DNA from: Planoprotostelium fungivorum
Taxonomy: Eukaryota; Evosea; Variosea; Cavosteliida; Cavosteliaceae
Assembly (NCBI GenBank): GCA_003024175.1
Contig: MDYQ01000235.1
Coordinates: forward strand, 1 to 40,768
DNA: 40,768 nucleotides
Direction of reading: 5' to 3'
In this document: piece after piece, positions 8,359 to 20,533 of the stretch
How positions within the stretch are numbered: the stretch's first letter is position 1
Layout: each line of letters begins with the position of its first letter
Translations under genes and position numbers: made by a program
Notes under the pieces: generated by a model
What the model was told of the DNA's origin: nothing
The model's database searches: none
Seen by the model: the letters and a program-made list of their open reading frames with translations, nothing else

Positions 8359-10433
8359 TCATTGGTTCTGTAGAGAATGAATGGAAAAGACGGAAAGAGA
8401 CTTCACCTTTGATCTGACCTTCAAGCGAACTCTCTCCGCTCTTGGAGGGCCCAGACACATCCAAACGACGCGAATGGTGCCCACTGTGATGACGACCATT
8501 CCTCCCGCCAACAGCCCTGTTCAAGTCATTTCCTTCTCTCGATGATTCGATCCACTCACACCAATATAAATAAGCGTGCTCCCAATTCAATTCGGGGAAG
8601 AATTTGAAATTCATTCCGTACACTCCTTTTTTGGTTCAGACAAGAGTTCACGCAAGATGATGAACGATGAGGAGATGATGAACGATGAGAGGACGATGAG
8701 TGATGAGGTGAAGAGAACGAGGAGATGAGACGATAGGAGGATAAGTTGAATGGGAAGAAGAAGGATGTTACCGGCTAAGAAAGTGAGGGGAAGGAAGATG
8801 GTGGACACGATGGTCAAGATGAACATGATCTGGTTCATCATGTGATCGTTCGCCGATTGATGGATATTATCCAAGTTGTCGCAGATCTCTGTTCTCTGTC
8901 ACCGTCTCCTCTTCCATCATCCCTCACCCTTGTATAATTCGACCATATCTCTGATTCGAACGAGATTATCATCGATGTCCTTGATGTACGTTCGAATGGC
9001 GGATGAGAAATAAAACTCGTATTCCTTCATCTCGTCACGTAGAGTCTTCTCTGTTCAGAGTGAGTGAGAAACAGATGGAGGATGAGTTACCGTCCAGGAA
9101 AGCCCAGCCTCGAGTCAATGGTTTGAGCATCTTCTGTATGACGTTCTGTGTGGGATAGCTGATGCCTCGGATGAACATCAGCTCTCGATTGATCCCACGA
9201 ACGAGACTGATCTGTTCGCTTCATCAACTCATCATCAAATAATCCCATATCTATCCGTCACATGAAAGAGTATAGATAAGAAATAGAACGTGGATGGTGG
9301 ATACGTACGGTGGTAAAGTCTCTGGGATTAGCAAACAAATCCATCTCAGCTTGTTCTAAACGATCACCGAAGGCAGAAAGAGTCTCCAATAACATATCGA
9401 CGATGGCATCGATCAAGCTGTACAGAAAGAACTCGGCTGACCTCACATCAGAACCCGATCAAAATTTATGAATGACTCACAATCGCTATTTCGCAAGGTG
9501 GAAGGTCGATTTAAACTGGCCCTCACTGTTTTGTGTGAGAAGAGGAGAGAAACGAGAGGTACCTGGATTCCAGCAATCTCCCTTTTTTCCTTCTTGGATG
9601 GTCACGACGGTACGTCCAGAGATGATGATGGACACCTGACATCATCATCATCATCCATCACCATCCATCATCGTCACCTGTTCTCGATCCAACAATCCAT
9701 CGATGACGGATGGGATCTGAAAGACAAAGAAGAGATAGTTGCTGTAGAGCTCCATCTTTGGTCTGTGAGGTACCTCTGTAATATCCTCCACCGTGAGGGG
9801 ATGTAGTTGGTATCTCTGAGCCAGGGCTCTGATGTCGTTGGTGTTCAAACCTGCATCGTCTCATTCGTGTGTGAATCGAAGGTTGAGAATGTTCTCACCT
9901 TCTATGTTGACCCAGCGGACTCTCGCCCATGATGGATGTTCCTCAGGGACTTCTGATAGACGATGATACTTTTCTGTCTCGATTCGCTCGCCCGAATAAT
10001 TGATCTCTTCGATGGTACTGTGTCCTTCTGTCGTCTGAGATCGCATCAGATGTCGTGCGGAAATCGAGATGGGAAATGGAGAGGATGTGGAGAGATGGAG
10101 AGATGGAGAAGGGGACACGAACCGCTGCTCTGGAAGATCTTAAGGAAGTGACCGGAGGATCGACGGCCGAGTTTCTCTTTCGGGTCACAAACTTCTTTCC
10201 CAAAAGAGGTGTTCTCTCTGTCGACTCGACACTGGTCCACGTGTTAACAAAGAGGATGAACGTCTGATTCACCAGATGCTGAGGCCTGCTGGAGCAGCAT
10301 CGTACTCAGAGTAAGAGTAGTTTCGGTTCAGATGAGTTAAAGGTTTCACGTATTGGTCGCTGCCGTGCAGATTGTTGTGGTTCTGACTAACTGTCGGAGA
10401 TGGTAGCGATCGATTATTGATTAATCGATGCAT
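8359..10433 (-). CDS. CorA-like Mg2+ transporter
   Basis: A multi-exon gene on the minus strand encodes a CorA-type magnesium channel. The N-terminal domain contains 'WVNIEG', then 'IRALAQRYQLHPLTVEDI', the usual CorA start. A helical stalk follows (AEFFLYSLIDAIVDMLLETL, then LFANPRDF). TM1 is FILTIVSTIFLPLTFLAG, and after a roughly 120-base intron comes YGMNF, the G-M-N selectivity signature. TM2 follows, beginning around LLAGGMVVITVGTIRVVW. The start is the ATG at 10433, which gives an open frame through a polar N-terminus (MHRLINNRSL...) into the first splice site. The stop at 8359-8361 is reached whether or not the last small intron is removed. It is convergent with the homeodomain gene, 46 bases away. 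Fungal-type membrane members act at plasma membrane or vacuole; location here is not shown. Confidence 0.85.
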
Positions 10434-10910
10434 CACAGAACCCTATACAGATGTAGATCAGAATGACATCCTCTGTATGGGACACACCTTCGAGTTGTCT
10501 TCTTCGTGGGTCATCATCTTGCGTTTTGTAGATGTTGCGTCCTGGGATGTTTTTTGAAGGGTGATTACAACGAGCCCAGAGCGTGCTCAAACTCAGCCTC
10601 GAAAGCCCCCCTGTTGATTCACCTATACAATCACTCGTCTTAGTTTAGATGCTAGGAATGAGCTTCGAGACTCTGCCGTTCGTTGCGAGGAGCAAGAGTG
10701 TTCTTTGTTCCATTTTTCTGTGAATAATGAAACCTTGTTCCAGGATCGAGCACGTGATGAAAGACAGAAGCCGAGGGTGCTCGAAATCTCAAACACTCCT
10801 CCTCGCCACGTCCGACACATCAACAGGCAAGGGGCCCATAACTTCTCATCTACTTCTATTGGATCACTCATCCGCACACCCACGAACTCAACTTACGTAC
10901 CAACGCAAAC
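10434..10910. other. Spacer between CorA and sedolisin genes
   Basis: This 477-base gap lies between two divergent start codons and should hold both promoters. A plus-strand frame is open from about 10622 to 10929 but has no start, no recognisable motif and overlaps the sedolisin start, so I do not call it. No RNA gene was seen. Confidence 0.45.
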
Positions 10911-12459
10911 ATGCATTGGAGGGGACTGACGTCAGCTGTCCTCATTTTACTCTTCATTGTGCAATCGTCTGGTGATCCCGTCGTGGACAACGACCACGGA
11001 CGCCACGCCACTAGACCCATCTCTGAAGAGGACCTCGATCGGATGCTGGAGACTACAACCGGCTCTCGACAGAAAAGAGCCCCTGAGGCACGTGCGCTGA
11101 CACCAAGCATCGTGCGCACCATTTACAACATTCCAGGAGGTGATGTGATTTGATATCATCATTTCCCGCCAACCACATCATTTTGACTTTCTTTCAGGAG
11201 ATACGGCTGGCAGCGGACAGACTGTAGCCATCGTCGTTGCCTTCGGTGCTTCTTCAGCTGAGGCCGATCTCGAAGTCTACAGTACACGATTCGGTCTTCC
11301 CTCGTGCACCACCGCCAATGGCTGCTTCAAGAAAGTGGATCAGAACGGAGGGAACAACATACCCAGAGATGACCCCACTACACCCATCAGCTCCTCCTGG
11401 TTGGGAGAGACCAATCTCGACATTCAATGGGTCCACGCGACAGCCCCAGGGGCTAACATCACTCTCGTCTGTGCCAATTCATCTTCCTCGTCCGATCTCT
11501 ACCCCGCGGTGATGACCGCCGCCTCCCTGGCCGACATCGTCTCCCTCTCCTGGGGAGGTGCAGAGTCTCTCCAGTCTAATTTCGAACGATTCCTCGCCAA
11601 TGCGAGTGCACGAGGTGTCAGCATCTTTGCCGCCACTGGTGATTCAGGAGGTCCGGCCACTTATCCCGCCACATCGCCCAGCGTCATCGCTGTAGGAGGG
11701 ACGACCACATTGACCGAGTCTGATGGTATCTTCTCATCGGAATCTGGCTGGAGCGGATCTTCTGGTGGATGCTCCAATTTCTACACGGCCAGCGAGGCTC
11801 AGCAGGCTTCTGGCAGTGGAACTGACCCGTGTGGAACTCGCAGAGCCGTCCCTGACATCTCTTTCAACGGAGACCCCACATCGGTAATGATCTCATGGTG
11901 ATCGTGGACGCCATCGCTGACGTATCTAAGGGAGTTCCTGTCTATGTCGATGGATCATACGTTCAATTCGGTGGAACATCTCTGGCCACACCCATAGCGG
12001 CAGGGAGGGCGGCGGCAGTCAAGGCTTTCACCTCCGATATCAGAGTGATCGATTCGTTTTACATTTACAACAACATCACCCTTCGTGACATCACGTCGGG
12101 GAGCAATCAGAACTATTCAGCGGGTGAGATGATGTGATGATGGTGATGGTTCTGATGTCATGTCAGGCGGTGGATTCGATCTGGTGACGGGAAGAGGAGT
12201 GTGGACGGGAGATTTAGATATCAACACCCCCAATGCAGACGAGAACATGAAGATCACCCACCTCATGATCAGCGAAACGATGCAGACAAAACTGCCCATG
12301 AGCATGGTCTTGAACGTAGTAGAGAGCACTCAGGAGACTCTCTCCGCTACCACTCAGACAAGGGCAACAACTTCAGCGACGGCTACATCCATGTCGTCTT
12401 CCGCGCTGTCTCTCCCAGCCATCACCTTCTTCTCCTTCTCTCTCTTCCTACTCCTCTAA
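10911..12459 (+). CDS. Sedolisin (peptidase S53), probably membrane- or GPI-anchored
   Basis: This is a secreted serine-carboxyl peptidase. It has a signal peptide (LTSAVLILLFIVQSSG), a short region of about 50 residues with a basic site (RQKRA), then the S53 catalytic domain. The Glu/Asp pair is in GETNLDIQW, the oxyanion Asp in ATGDSGG, and the catalytic Ser in GGTSLATP. 'TSPSVIAVGGTTTL' and 'AVPDISFNGDP' are typical S53 blocks, and GGGFDLVTGRG lies near the end. The C-terminus has a Ser/Thr stretch and a final hydrophobic run (ALSLPAITFFSFSLFLLL), as in a GPI signal or tail anchor. Three small introns were placed. The prodomain is far shorter than the roughly 150 to 200 residues usual in eukaryotic members. 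It probably digests protein in acidic vacuoles or outside the cell. Confidence 0.88.
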
Positions 12460-12557
12460 TCTGGGTGGAAGAAAGGCAACGCATCAACAAAGTTAGTAAT
12501 CCATCAACCACTGGACATATCAAGATGGAGTCAATACATATCGCACGAGTTTTCATT

Positions 12558-15500
12558 CTAATCGCCGGTTGCTTCGAGGTTGATGACATCATAAGATGTT
12601 CCACTGTGACTGGATGCTTGTGTTCCAAAGGTCTCTTTTGGCATGGGATCTCCCTTCATGAGAGCACCGAGGTGCAACATGGTCGGCCTCTTTCCCGGTT
12701 CAGATTGCCAGCAGGCTATCCAAATCACTTTCATGCTCTCTCCTCCATCTCACCTCTCATCATCTTGTTCAGATCCTGCAGCTCCGCTTGTTCTTCCAGG
12801 TGAGGTCGAAGGCCATCGTTGACGACAGATATGGCGGCTTCCATCGAAGTCACCCCGGGGTAAGGTTCTTGTTCGTTCAATATCTCCCTGTCAGGATCAG
12901 CCTCCTCTCCTTCATCTCTCCTTCACCAGATAACGATACCAAAGGAATAGACATCGGACTGAGTGGAATACTGTTGAGATCGGATGGCTGTCCAGAGGTA
13001 AATCAACAGTCATGGTGGATGATGATCATCAAACGATAAATACCTTCTGGTGCCATCCATTTGAGGGGTCCCACCGTGGATGTAGTCTTGCTCACATCGA
13101 CACCCTCCTGCTGCTCTCGAGATAAACCGAAATCAGACACCTGTGACCGTTATTCTCCCTCCTCCTCTCACGACGTACCTTGCAGACCAGATCCGATGAC
13201 AAGAGGATGTTTCGAGTGGCGAGATCTCTGTGGATAATCTTCTCTTGATGGAGATGGAGTAATCCCAGGGCCACCTGAAGGATGAATCTCCTCTTTGATT
13301 CCATCTGTCTGATGTCACATCATCACCGACTCTCTCCACTCACGTCCACGCGGTTCTTCTTTAAGAAATTGAAAAGATCTCCTTCTGAGCAGAACTCAGT
13401 GATCAAACTGATGGGATCTGGTTGTACAGTGATGCCAATGAATAGAACTAAAATCTTTCAATTTCTTCCTTCCACCTTCAACTCACCGACGTTAGGGTGG
13501 GGTCTCAGCCTTCTGATGATGTCCACCTGTCTCATTCAGTTTGATTTCGTTTTACATTTGTCACCTCTTGCAAGAATTCGTCAAATTGCTTCTGTGTCGT
13601 CCTCTGATTCTGCAACTGCTTCATTGCCACGGTCAGATTACCTGAAGTCCTCCATCAGAACTTCTCCCTTCTATCCCGTGAAAAATGTGATTACTCACGC
13701 CATTCGGCTGAATAGACGACACCAAACGCTCCCTCTCCGATCTGAACCATGTCATCCTCAGTGAAATCGAATCTCTCACCTTGACAAAGTTCTTGATGTC
13801 AGAGTACGGAATGGTTGCCTTCTTCAGCTCGTCTGATTTCAGAACCAGAGTTTCCATGGGTATACCGTTTCTTCTCTTAGCAGAGCTGATGTCGTCAGTC
13901 CTTCTCTCTTCTTCTACTCTCACCTTCTGCGGAACAAGATGAATGCGATGACGAGGACGAGCAATAGGGCACCACCACCGGCACCAACAGCGATGGCCAT
14001 GATGGATCGATCGGACAACGTCGGCTTCACCTCGTTCTCATTCATCACACACGTTCGACTCGTATTTCTCTGTTGAATGGTACCTGAGCATTTCATTCGA
14101 TACTTTTCATGATGCGGGTGGATCTCACCGTTGGAACATACAAGAGGGGAGGAAGAGAAGTCACCGAGGGTGATGAGGAGAGCGTTCGATGCGGTGGACA
14201 GACTCTGTTGATTGAGAGTGTTGCTGTGACCCTCCGCAGTCGAATTGGACGAGGCGTACAACAATTGCCCGTTGGATGATTCACCTCTCGATACCGCCGT
14301 CCGTTCCATCTGTTTCATTCAGATGAGAATTATCCATGACGAGAGAAATGAGGATATCTCACGTGCAAGTTACCGGCTAGAGCAACAGCGGCACCTTGTT
14401 GAGCCTTGTTGGCGATCATCTGACTATCCTCCACGTTGACCCACAGCTCTCCTCCGTTGTTGTCAATCATCATTCCTCCTCCCATCGTGGCTTCATTTTG
14501 TTCCATGATGCTCTGGGTCACATTCACAGCACTGACCTCTCCTCTCTTCTTTCCTGTATATCTTTCAACTCTTCCCTTCATAAATTGCACAACAAAAGAC
14601 ATGAAGAATAGATCACCCAAAGGTAAAGAGCAGTAGATACCACCACCCATGACAGATGCAGTGTTGAGCGTCAAGTTGGAGAGGGAGATGGACACTTGTG
14701 ATCCAGAGCCGCTGATGTAAACACCTCCTCCTTGTGCTGCCGTATTACCATGGATGTTGTTCTCCGAGATGTACGTGATGCCTCCGTTGAGATAGATTCC
14801 ACCTCCACTGTTGGCCGAAGAAGCCGACACCTCCGTTCGAGTGATGTAATTCATCCGATTACCATTCAAAGAGATGGATCCTCCATTCGAGGCTGAATTA
14901 CCTAATTCGATTCAATTTGGTGTTGGACGAAGAGGATTTACCTTCGAAGGTAGAATCTGTGATGAAAATGTTGGTCGATCTCGTGACGTACAGTGCACCA
15001 TTGAATGCACTGATGAATGAATCAGAAACGTAAATTGAGAGTAAAAGGGAGGATGTACAGAATGATACCTGTTGTTGGTGAAAGAGCAGTGAGAGACGGT
15101 GAGATTGAATGGAACGCTGGAATAATAACCGGCACCCGAGACGAGCTTGCCACCGGTATTGCGGACGAAAGAAGTACCGATGAGAGAGAATGCACCGTTC
15201 ATGGCATTATACATCCCTCCTCCGTACTGCTCTGCGTAATTGTCTTCAAATCTTACATCTCTCGTGTTCCACTGTTGGTAGTTGACGGAGGCATCGATGG
15301 AGAGACCTCCTGATGAGAGATGAACAGGAGAAGGAGATGAACAGGAGGAGATGAAAGAATACCTCCGAGGGGGGAATCACAACCAGAGAAGGTGACATTG
15401 GACCATGTGATGTTCTGATAGGATCCCATCATATACAATCCACCTCCCGAGTAGAGAGCAGATCCACTGATGATGCTGTCGGATAGAATCATCTCGGTCA

Positions 15501-18500
15501 CACCGGGCTCGATGTAGATGGACCCTCCTCTCAGAGCTGCACGGCCGCTGATGGAGCTACGGGATATTCTGAGATGTTGTATCTGAATTGTGTCATTGAA
15601 TGGAAGGGATACTATTCGTAGAATGATGACAAGTTTAGATCACGCTCACCCTGGCAGAATATCGGATAGCGATGGCACCTCCACTGAGAATAGCCGATTC
15701 ATTCTTCATCGTCACATTATCGATCGATAACTCGTTCAACGATGTACTCGCTACGTACATAACACCTCCTGTGACACTTGAACCCACACTGACATACGGA
15801 GTACTCACCATAAGGAGCCGAATTACTCTGACAGATGGAATTCGACAGACGGAATTGATCCACTCGAAGGGAAGGATTGAGGACGATCACACCCCCGGGA
15901 CCTTCACCTGAATCGGGTCAGCTCCATCTCATTCGATCGAATGGATCTAAGAATAGATCTCACATGTGTTGTTGTAAATGGAACCATGATCCAGGACGAT
16001 CTTCTCCCCCACTAGATTGAATACGAATCCACCCTGAGTGGTGGCTCGATTTCCCACCGCAGTGAAACCACTGATGGTCAAATTCTCCATGATGCCTCCC
16101 ACGTACATGGATGGCCCAACGTCCGCCGAATTTCCGTGAAATTTACATCGAACAGGCTCGTAGTGGGACTCGATGCTCCGTAGATGGCGGTGGAGTAATA
16201 GAATGCTCCACCACTATCTTGCGCAGAGTTGTTGAGGAAAGTAACATTCTGCATGGACAGAACTGTAATGGAACCACTGATGGAGATAGCTCCTCCCTTC
16301 TGTTCAGCTCGGTTGGAGGAGAAGGTGCAGTTGTTCACGGCCATCTGTCTCTTTTCATTTCCTTCATCTCGTTCTTCTCTCACCTCCTTTACCAACAGGG
16401 GAATGTTCAATGCTCCACCTTGTACGGCAGCATTGTTCTACCATCATCAGCTTCTCGTTCTCTCTTCCTCTCTCACCTTCCAGTAGTTACCACTCATGGT
16501 GAATTGTTCCAAGATGTTGGTGGAGATGATGCAGGATGAGTATGTACCATCTAGAAAGGAGCTACCAGATATCTCCAAGTATTGTGTCGAATAGTGAGCG
16601 AGATTGAGAGAGGCAGAGGTAGCCCCCGTTCCCACGAAGGAATCGAAATAGAGACCACTGAAACGGAGAGCGAAAGCGGTGTTACCCTGTGACACATCTT
16701 CATGTGTGTAGATCCCGTTGGGTGCCGTACAATGAGTGACTCGAGCGTTGTGAACGGTCGCATTGACTGAGGTTCCGATAGATAGATAGACCAGACTCTC
16801 AATGGATGTGATGTTCTGGAGGGTGATGTCACTGAAAGTGAGGTAACTGGCGGCTCGACTGTAGATGGCATATTGACCTATCGATTGGAGAATTCCGTTG
16901 GTGAATGATGTTCGGGTGATGTTGAATTCGTTTTTGATCAAAGAGATGACTTGAATGCCACCCCCGAATTGATCTACCGTACAGTTGTCGACGTAGACAC
17001 TCGATATTACATTCAGAATGTAAGTCGCTAGGACAGCGTGTGTGACTTTTTGAAAGGTACAGGATTGAATGTAGATGATCAAGTTAGATCCATGTAAACC
17101 TGTGGTCCTGGCCGTCCAAATTCCACCATCTGTTCATGTCATTCACTCAAATTGGATGAGTTCCACTCACAGACAGAGACAAAGGAATTGCCGACGAAAG
17201 AAGCGGATACAACATCCAAATCAAAGAAGACGGAATACATGGTCTGCATCTCTCGGAAAGTGCTGTTCCTCACATCGAGAAACCTCACGTTCGTGTCCAG
17301 ACCTGAACAGGATGAGTTGATGATCACCCGTGACGTCACTCACAGATACATCCAGAGGTGTCAGACAGGGCAGGGAGGGTCGATGTGTTCTGAAAGGAAG
17401 AGTTGTAGATGGACACCGAATAAGCCGCCAGAAAGAAGATGGATCGACTCGTTTGGACGATATCGGAGAAAGATGAACCAGTGATGGTGATGCTACCAGT
17501 TGAGTTGATGTAGATCGGAGCCGATGAGGTGTCGACATCAGACAAGACACATCGATCAATGATCACATCGGCGGTGTAAGGGAGGTACCTGAAATCGTGT
17601 CAGTGATGTCACAGATGGATGTGTGGATCTCACAGGACAGTGCCCGTGGTGTGATCGATCTGCACGTTCTGAAAGAAGAGGTTGAGGGGAGGTACAGTGG
17701 TTGCGGATGGGTAGAAGAGGTGATACAACTGGTTCTGCAGATCGCCAGGGACGGAGGTCTTGATGAAACCAGACTGCCGTCCACCGATGAAGAGGGTGTC
17801 CGTGATGCTGATCTTCTGGGGTGATCCAATGGAAAACAGGACGCCTTGTGTGAAGGAGCGGTAGAAGGTGTTGTTCTTGACCAAAAATTGTGTGGCAACT
17901 CCAAATGTTAAGGTGACCATTGAACTGGTGAAATTGGTGTCCGTGAAGGTGTTACCACTGAAGATCAAGTTATTCGCACCATAACCGTAAGTCATCCCAT
18001 CGGTGATGATGTTGAAGTTGAAATTTGAACATGTCATCTCCATTGCATTCCAACTTCCAAAGAAAATTCCTACCTTGATGATTTCGTATTTGAAGGAATT
18101 CGACTCACTGGCGACAATGTTGCCCTGGAATGAGCACTGCGACACACTCAGATTGGCGGGACCGTTCACAGGATTGCTCCAGAAGATGTGTGACCCGTAC
18201 ATCGAAGTGAAAGAGCAATTGTAGGCGGTGGTATGACCAGCGAAAACGAGAGCATCAGACATCACATTACCGTGGAAGAGAGTTCGATTCATCTGTAGAG
18301 TGGAAGAGCCGAAGTCGAGAGCTGATCGTCAACATCAGATGAAAGGCTCTCCTTCATCATGTTTCACCTCTCCCCGCGGTCTTGATCTGAGAGAAAGTGC
18401 AGTCGTAGACTCCGGATTTGGCCCCCGAATATTGTATGATGGGCACTTGTGATGTGAAGGAGGTGAATATCAGACCAGACAAGATCAGGGTGCCGATGGT

Positions 18501-18819
18501 GTTGAATGCGAAGGTGAGATTCGTTAGAACGGTCCCCGACCCTTGGAGCGTGACGATCTGGTTGTTAGCAGAGGTTCCATTCAGAGTCAATGGAGTACTT
18601 GAACCGAGGATGATGTCGGCGTTGAATTGGAGTACAGGAGATGCATCCTTGTTGGCTAGGATGTCATTCCAAGCTTCGATGGTCAGAGAACATTCCGGTC
18701 CTTCACTCACCGGTTGTGATGTCACCCACAGTGGTGATGGAATATCTGGCGGAAAGACATGAAGAGAAGAGACAGAGCACGCAGAAGACTAGAGAGCTCA
18801 GTCTGGTGGTGTCTTGCAT
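12558..18819 (-). CDS. Giant receptor kinase: beta-helix ectodomain, one TM, TKL/TK-like kinase
   Basis: A single long, many-exon gene on the minus strand. It starts with a signal peptide (LSSLVFCVLCLFSSCLSA). Some 1300 residues of short repeated blocks follow, rich in N, S, T, V, such as 'ISDTLFIGGRQSGF' and 'ENNIHGNTAAQGGGVYISG', the pattern of right-handed parallel beta-helix (Pmp/pectate-lyase-like) proteins. One TM helix follows (IMAIAVGAGGGALLLVLVIA) with RRR after it. The kinase has a G-loop IGEGAFGVVYSAEW, lysine in VAMKQL, HPNV, catalytic loop IIHRDLATRNILL, DFG in VSDFGLSRE, WMAPEG, and CWQSEPGKRPTM. All catalytic residues are present, so it should be active. HRDLATRN is close to the tyrosine-kinase signature, while other blocks look TKL. 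It ends at TAG (12558-12560). Some ectodomain exon joins were not checked. Confidence 0.85.
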
Positions 18820-18915
18820 CTTGGCGGTTGTGAGGAAGAAATTATGTCTCAGTCGTCTGACAGGTCAACTTACCTTTTTTTTGCAAGCCGCATCCACGAC
18901 GACAACACCTGCAAA
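18820..18915. promoter_or_regulatory. 96-base bidirectional promoter
   Basis: This spacer separates the start codons of the giant receptor kinase (minus) and the ubiquitin-like gene (plus). It contains a T run (ACCTTTTTTTTGC). Both genes must use it as promoter and 5' leader. Confidence 0.5.
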
Positions 18916-19285
18916 ATGATGGTCAATGTCAAGACGACTATATTGGAAGTCGATTCAAACACATTACCTCATGTTGTTCAATTCATGATCGAGTCACAAC
19001 CCAAAGATACTGTGGACGATGTAAGATTATCGTAATCGACGCTTTAGCAACGTCTGATGTGGGGATAATAGGTACAGAAACAGATATTGAGCACTCACAC
19101 GGCTCACTTTCACGGGCTTCCACAGGTGCTCAGTTTTACATTTGATGGACAAGAGCTCGAATCTGCAGGTATTCTGACCGAGGTATGAGTGAGGACATAC
19201 AGATTCATACTGAACATTTATATCACAGGATTACCACGTGAAAGAGGGTGACACTTTAGAGCTGAAAGTGCGATTGAATCGATAA
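18916..19285 (+). CDS. Small ubiquitin-like protein (about 90 aa), no C-terminal GG
   Basis: Three exons (18916-19020, 19072 to about 19182, last exon ending 19285) encode about 90 residues. The fold pattern fits ubiquitin: an N-terminal beta-hairpin (MVNVKTTILEV), a helix region (DTVDDVQKQILSTH), then VLSFTFDGQEL and 'DYHVKEGDTLELKVRL'. The last part aligns with ubiquitin's YNIQKESTLHLVLRL. It ends in NR, with no di-glycine, so it should not be conjugated to targets unless processed in some other way. It may be a stand-alone binding module. Two adjacent ATGs at 18916 and 18919 are equally possible starts. The exact subfamily was not recognised. Confidence 0.65.
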
Positions 19286-19326
19286 AGCGATCCACGAATG
19301 CGCAACTCTTTCCTTCTTGTTCCACA

Positions 19327-19639
19327 TCAATCGTCTGAATCATCCCTTCTCGTCCACGGAAGAGGTCCGAATAATCGAGCAACGCCTGCACCCATCATCC
19401 CTGCATCAGACTGTCACCCATTTTACATCACATCACACTCCATCACCTATTCCGAGGACCGAGAAGAAGTGACGACTAGCACCAGTCATCATAGTTCGCT
19501 GAGACCATGCCGCATAACCCAGACCAGTCATGCCCGCAGCACCGGTCAGTTTGCAACCAAGACAGTCCTGAAACTGCTCCTTACGCTTCGTCTCTTCTTG
19601 ATTCATGATCGTTTTCGTGATGTGAAACGTTGTCAACAT
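19327..19639 (-). CDS. DMAC1/TMEM261-like small mitochondrial membrane protein
   Basis: A core of DCLGCKLTGAAGMTGLGYAA matches the DUF4536 pattern (D-C-L-x-C-[KR]-x-x-G), seen in human DMAC1/TMEM261, which helps assemble the distal membrane arm of respiratory complex I. A second hydrophobic stretch follows (ASRHFFSVLGIG, intron, MMGAGVARLFGPLPW). One intron of about 45 bases near 19400 joins the two exons in frame, with TGA at 19327. The start may be the ATG at 19639 or, giving a more family-like length, at 19606. It is 41 bases from the convergent ubiquitin-like gene and 100 bases from the divergent AP-3 gene. The assignment rests on one short motif. Confidence 0.6.
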
Positions 19640-19739
19640 CTACAACCCGATTTTTCTCGCGCGAAAGGCAAGAGATCAGATCTCCCTTCATCCATCGGAG
19701 ACTCGAGAGTAGGAGGTCATCTATCGAAAAGAAGAGAAA

Positions 19740-20486
19740 ATGATTAAGGCCATCATGATCATCAATACCAGCGGGAAGCCTCGCCTTGTCAAGTTCTACG
19801 AGCGAAAGGTGCATTCTTCCCATTGTCTTCCGACCTGACCCACATCAGACGGAACAACAGCAACAGGCCTTGTTGAAGGAGGTCTATAACCTCATCTCCA
19901 AGAGAGCTGACGTCATGTGCAACTTTCTGGGTGAGTCCATGCGATTGAGAGGGTCGAAACGAGCTGACACGTTACGAAAATAGAGGCCGACAAGTTGGAG
20001 AATTGGGGAGGAAAGGCAGGTGACACGAAGATCATCTACCGACACTATGCCACACTCTATTTCATCTTTGTCGCCGATGGTTCAGAGTCTGAATTGGGCA
20101 TCCTCGATCTGGTGACACACTTCATCATCATAGGAACATCGGACGACAAGATGCATATGATGTCTCCATCAAACAGAAACAACGACTGAGACAGAGACAG
20201 ATCCAAACATTCGTCGAGACATTAGACAAGTGCTTCAGAAACGTCTGCGAGCTCGATTTAGTGTTCCACGTGGACAAGGTGAGAAGATGACGACAGAAGG
20301 AGAGAGCTGATGTGGCAGGTGCACTTTGTGCTGGACGAAATCATCTGCGGAGGAATGGTGTTAGAGACGAGGATCAGTGAGATCTTCGATGTGGTGACGC
20401 AGCAGAAGAAATTAGAAGCACAAGAGAATCCAGTGGCCACCGCCAAGGGTGACATCAAAAACTTTTTCGGTGAATTTGGAAGATAA
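19740..20486 (+). CDS. AP3S: AP-3 complex sigma subunit
   Basis: This is the small (sigma) chain of the AP-3 adaptor, which sorts cargo from endosomes to lysosomes and related organelles. The start MIKAIMIINTSGKPRLVKFY is nearly the AP3S1 start. Further blocks are KLIS-like 'LISKRADVMCNFL', 'IYRHYATLYFIFVADG', 'ESELGILDL', 'FVETLDKCFRNVCELDLVFH' and 'GGMVLETRISEI'. These distinguish AP-3 sigma from AP-1/AP-2 sigma. About five introns split the gene, including one after residue 23 and one in the long helix. The C-terminus is short compared with animals. The ATG at 19740 gives the conserved N-terminus exactly. Confidence 0.92.
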
Positions 20487-20533
20487 AGAAATTGTAAAGA
20501 AGAGAGACACATGGGTTGAGCGTGTAAGTACAT

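Noticed and set aside
10408-10435. Near-palindrome with TGATTAAT, similar to a homeodomain binding site
   Set aside because: It lies inside the first codons of the CorA gene (M-H-R-L-I-N-N-R) and no second copy was seen in the nearby promoters.
10622-10929. Plus-strand frame open for about 300 bases before the sedolisin start
   Set aside because: No start codon, no known motif, ends inside the sedolisin signal peptide region; probably chance.
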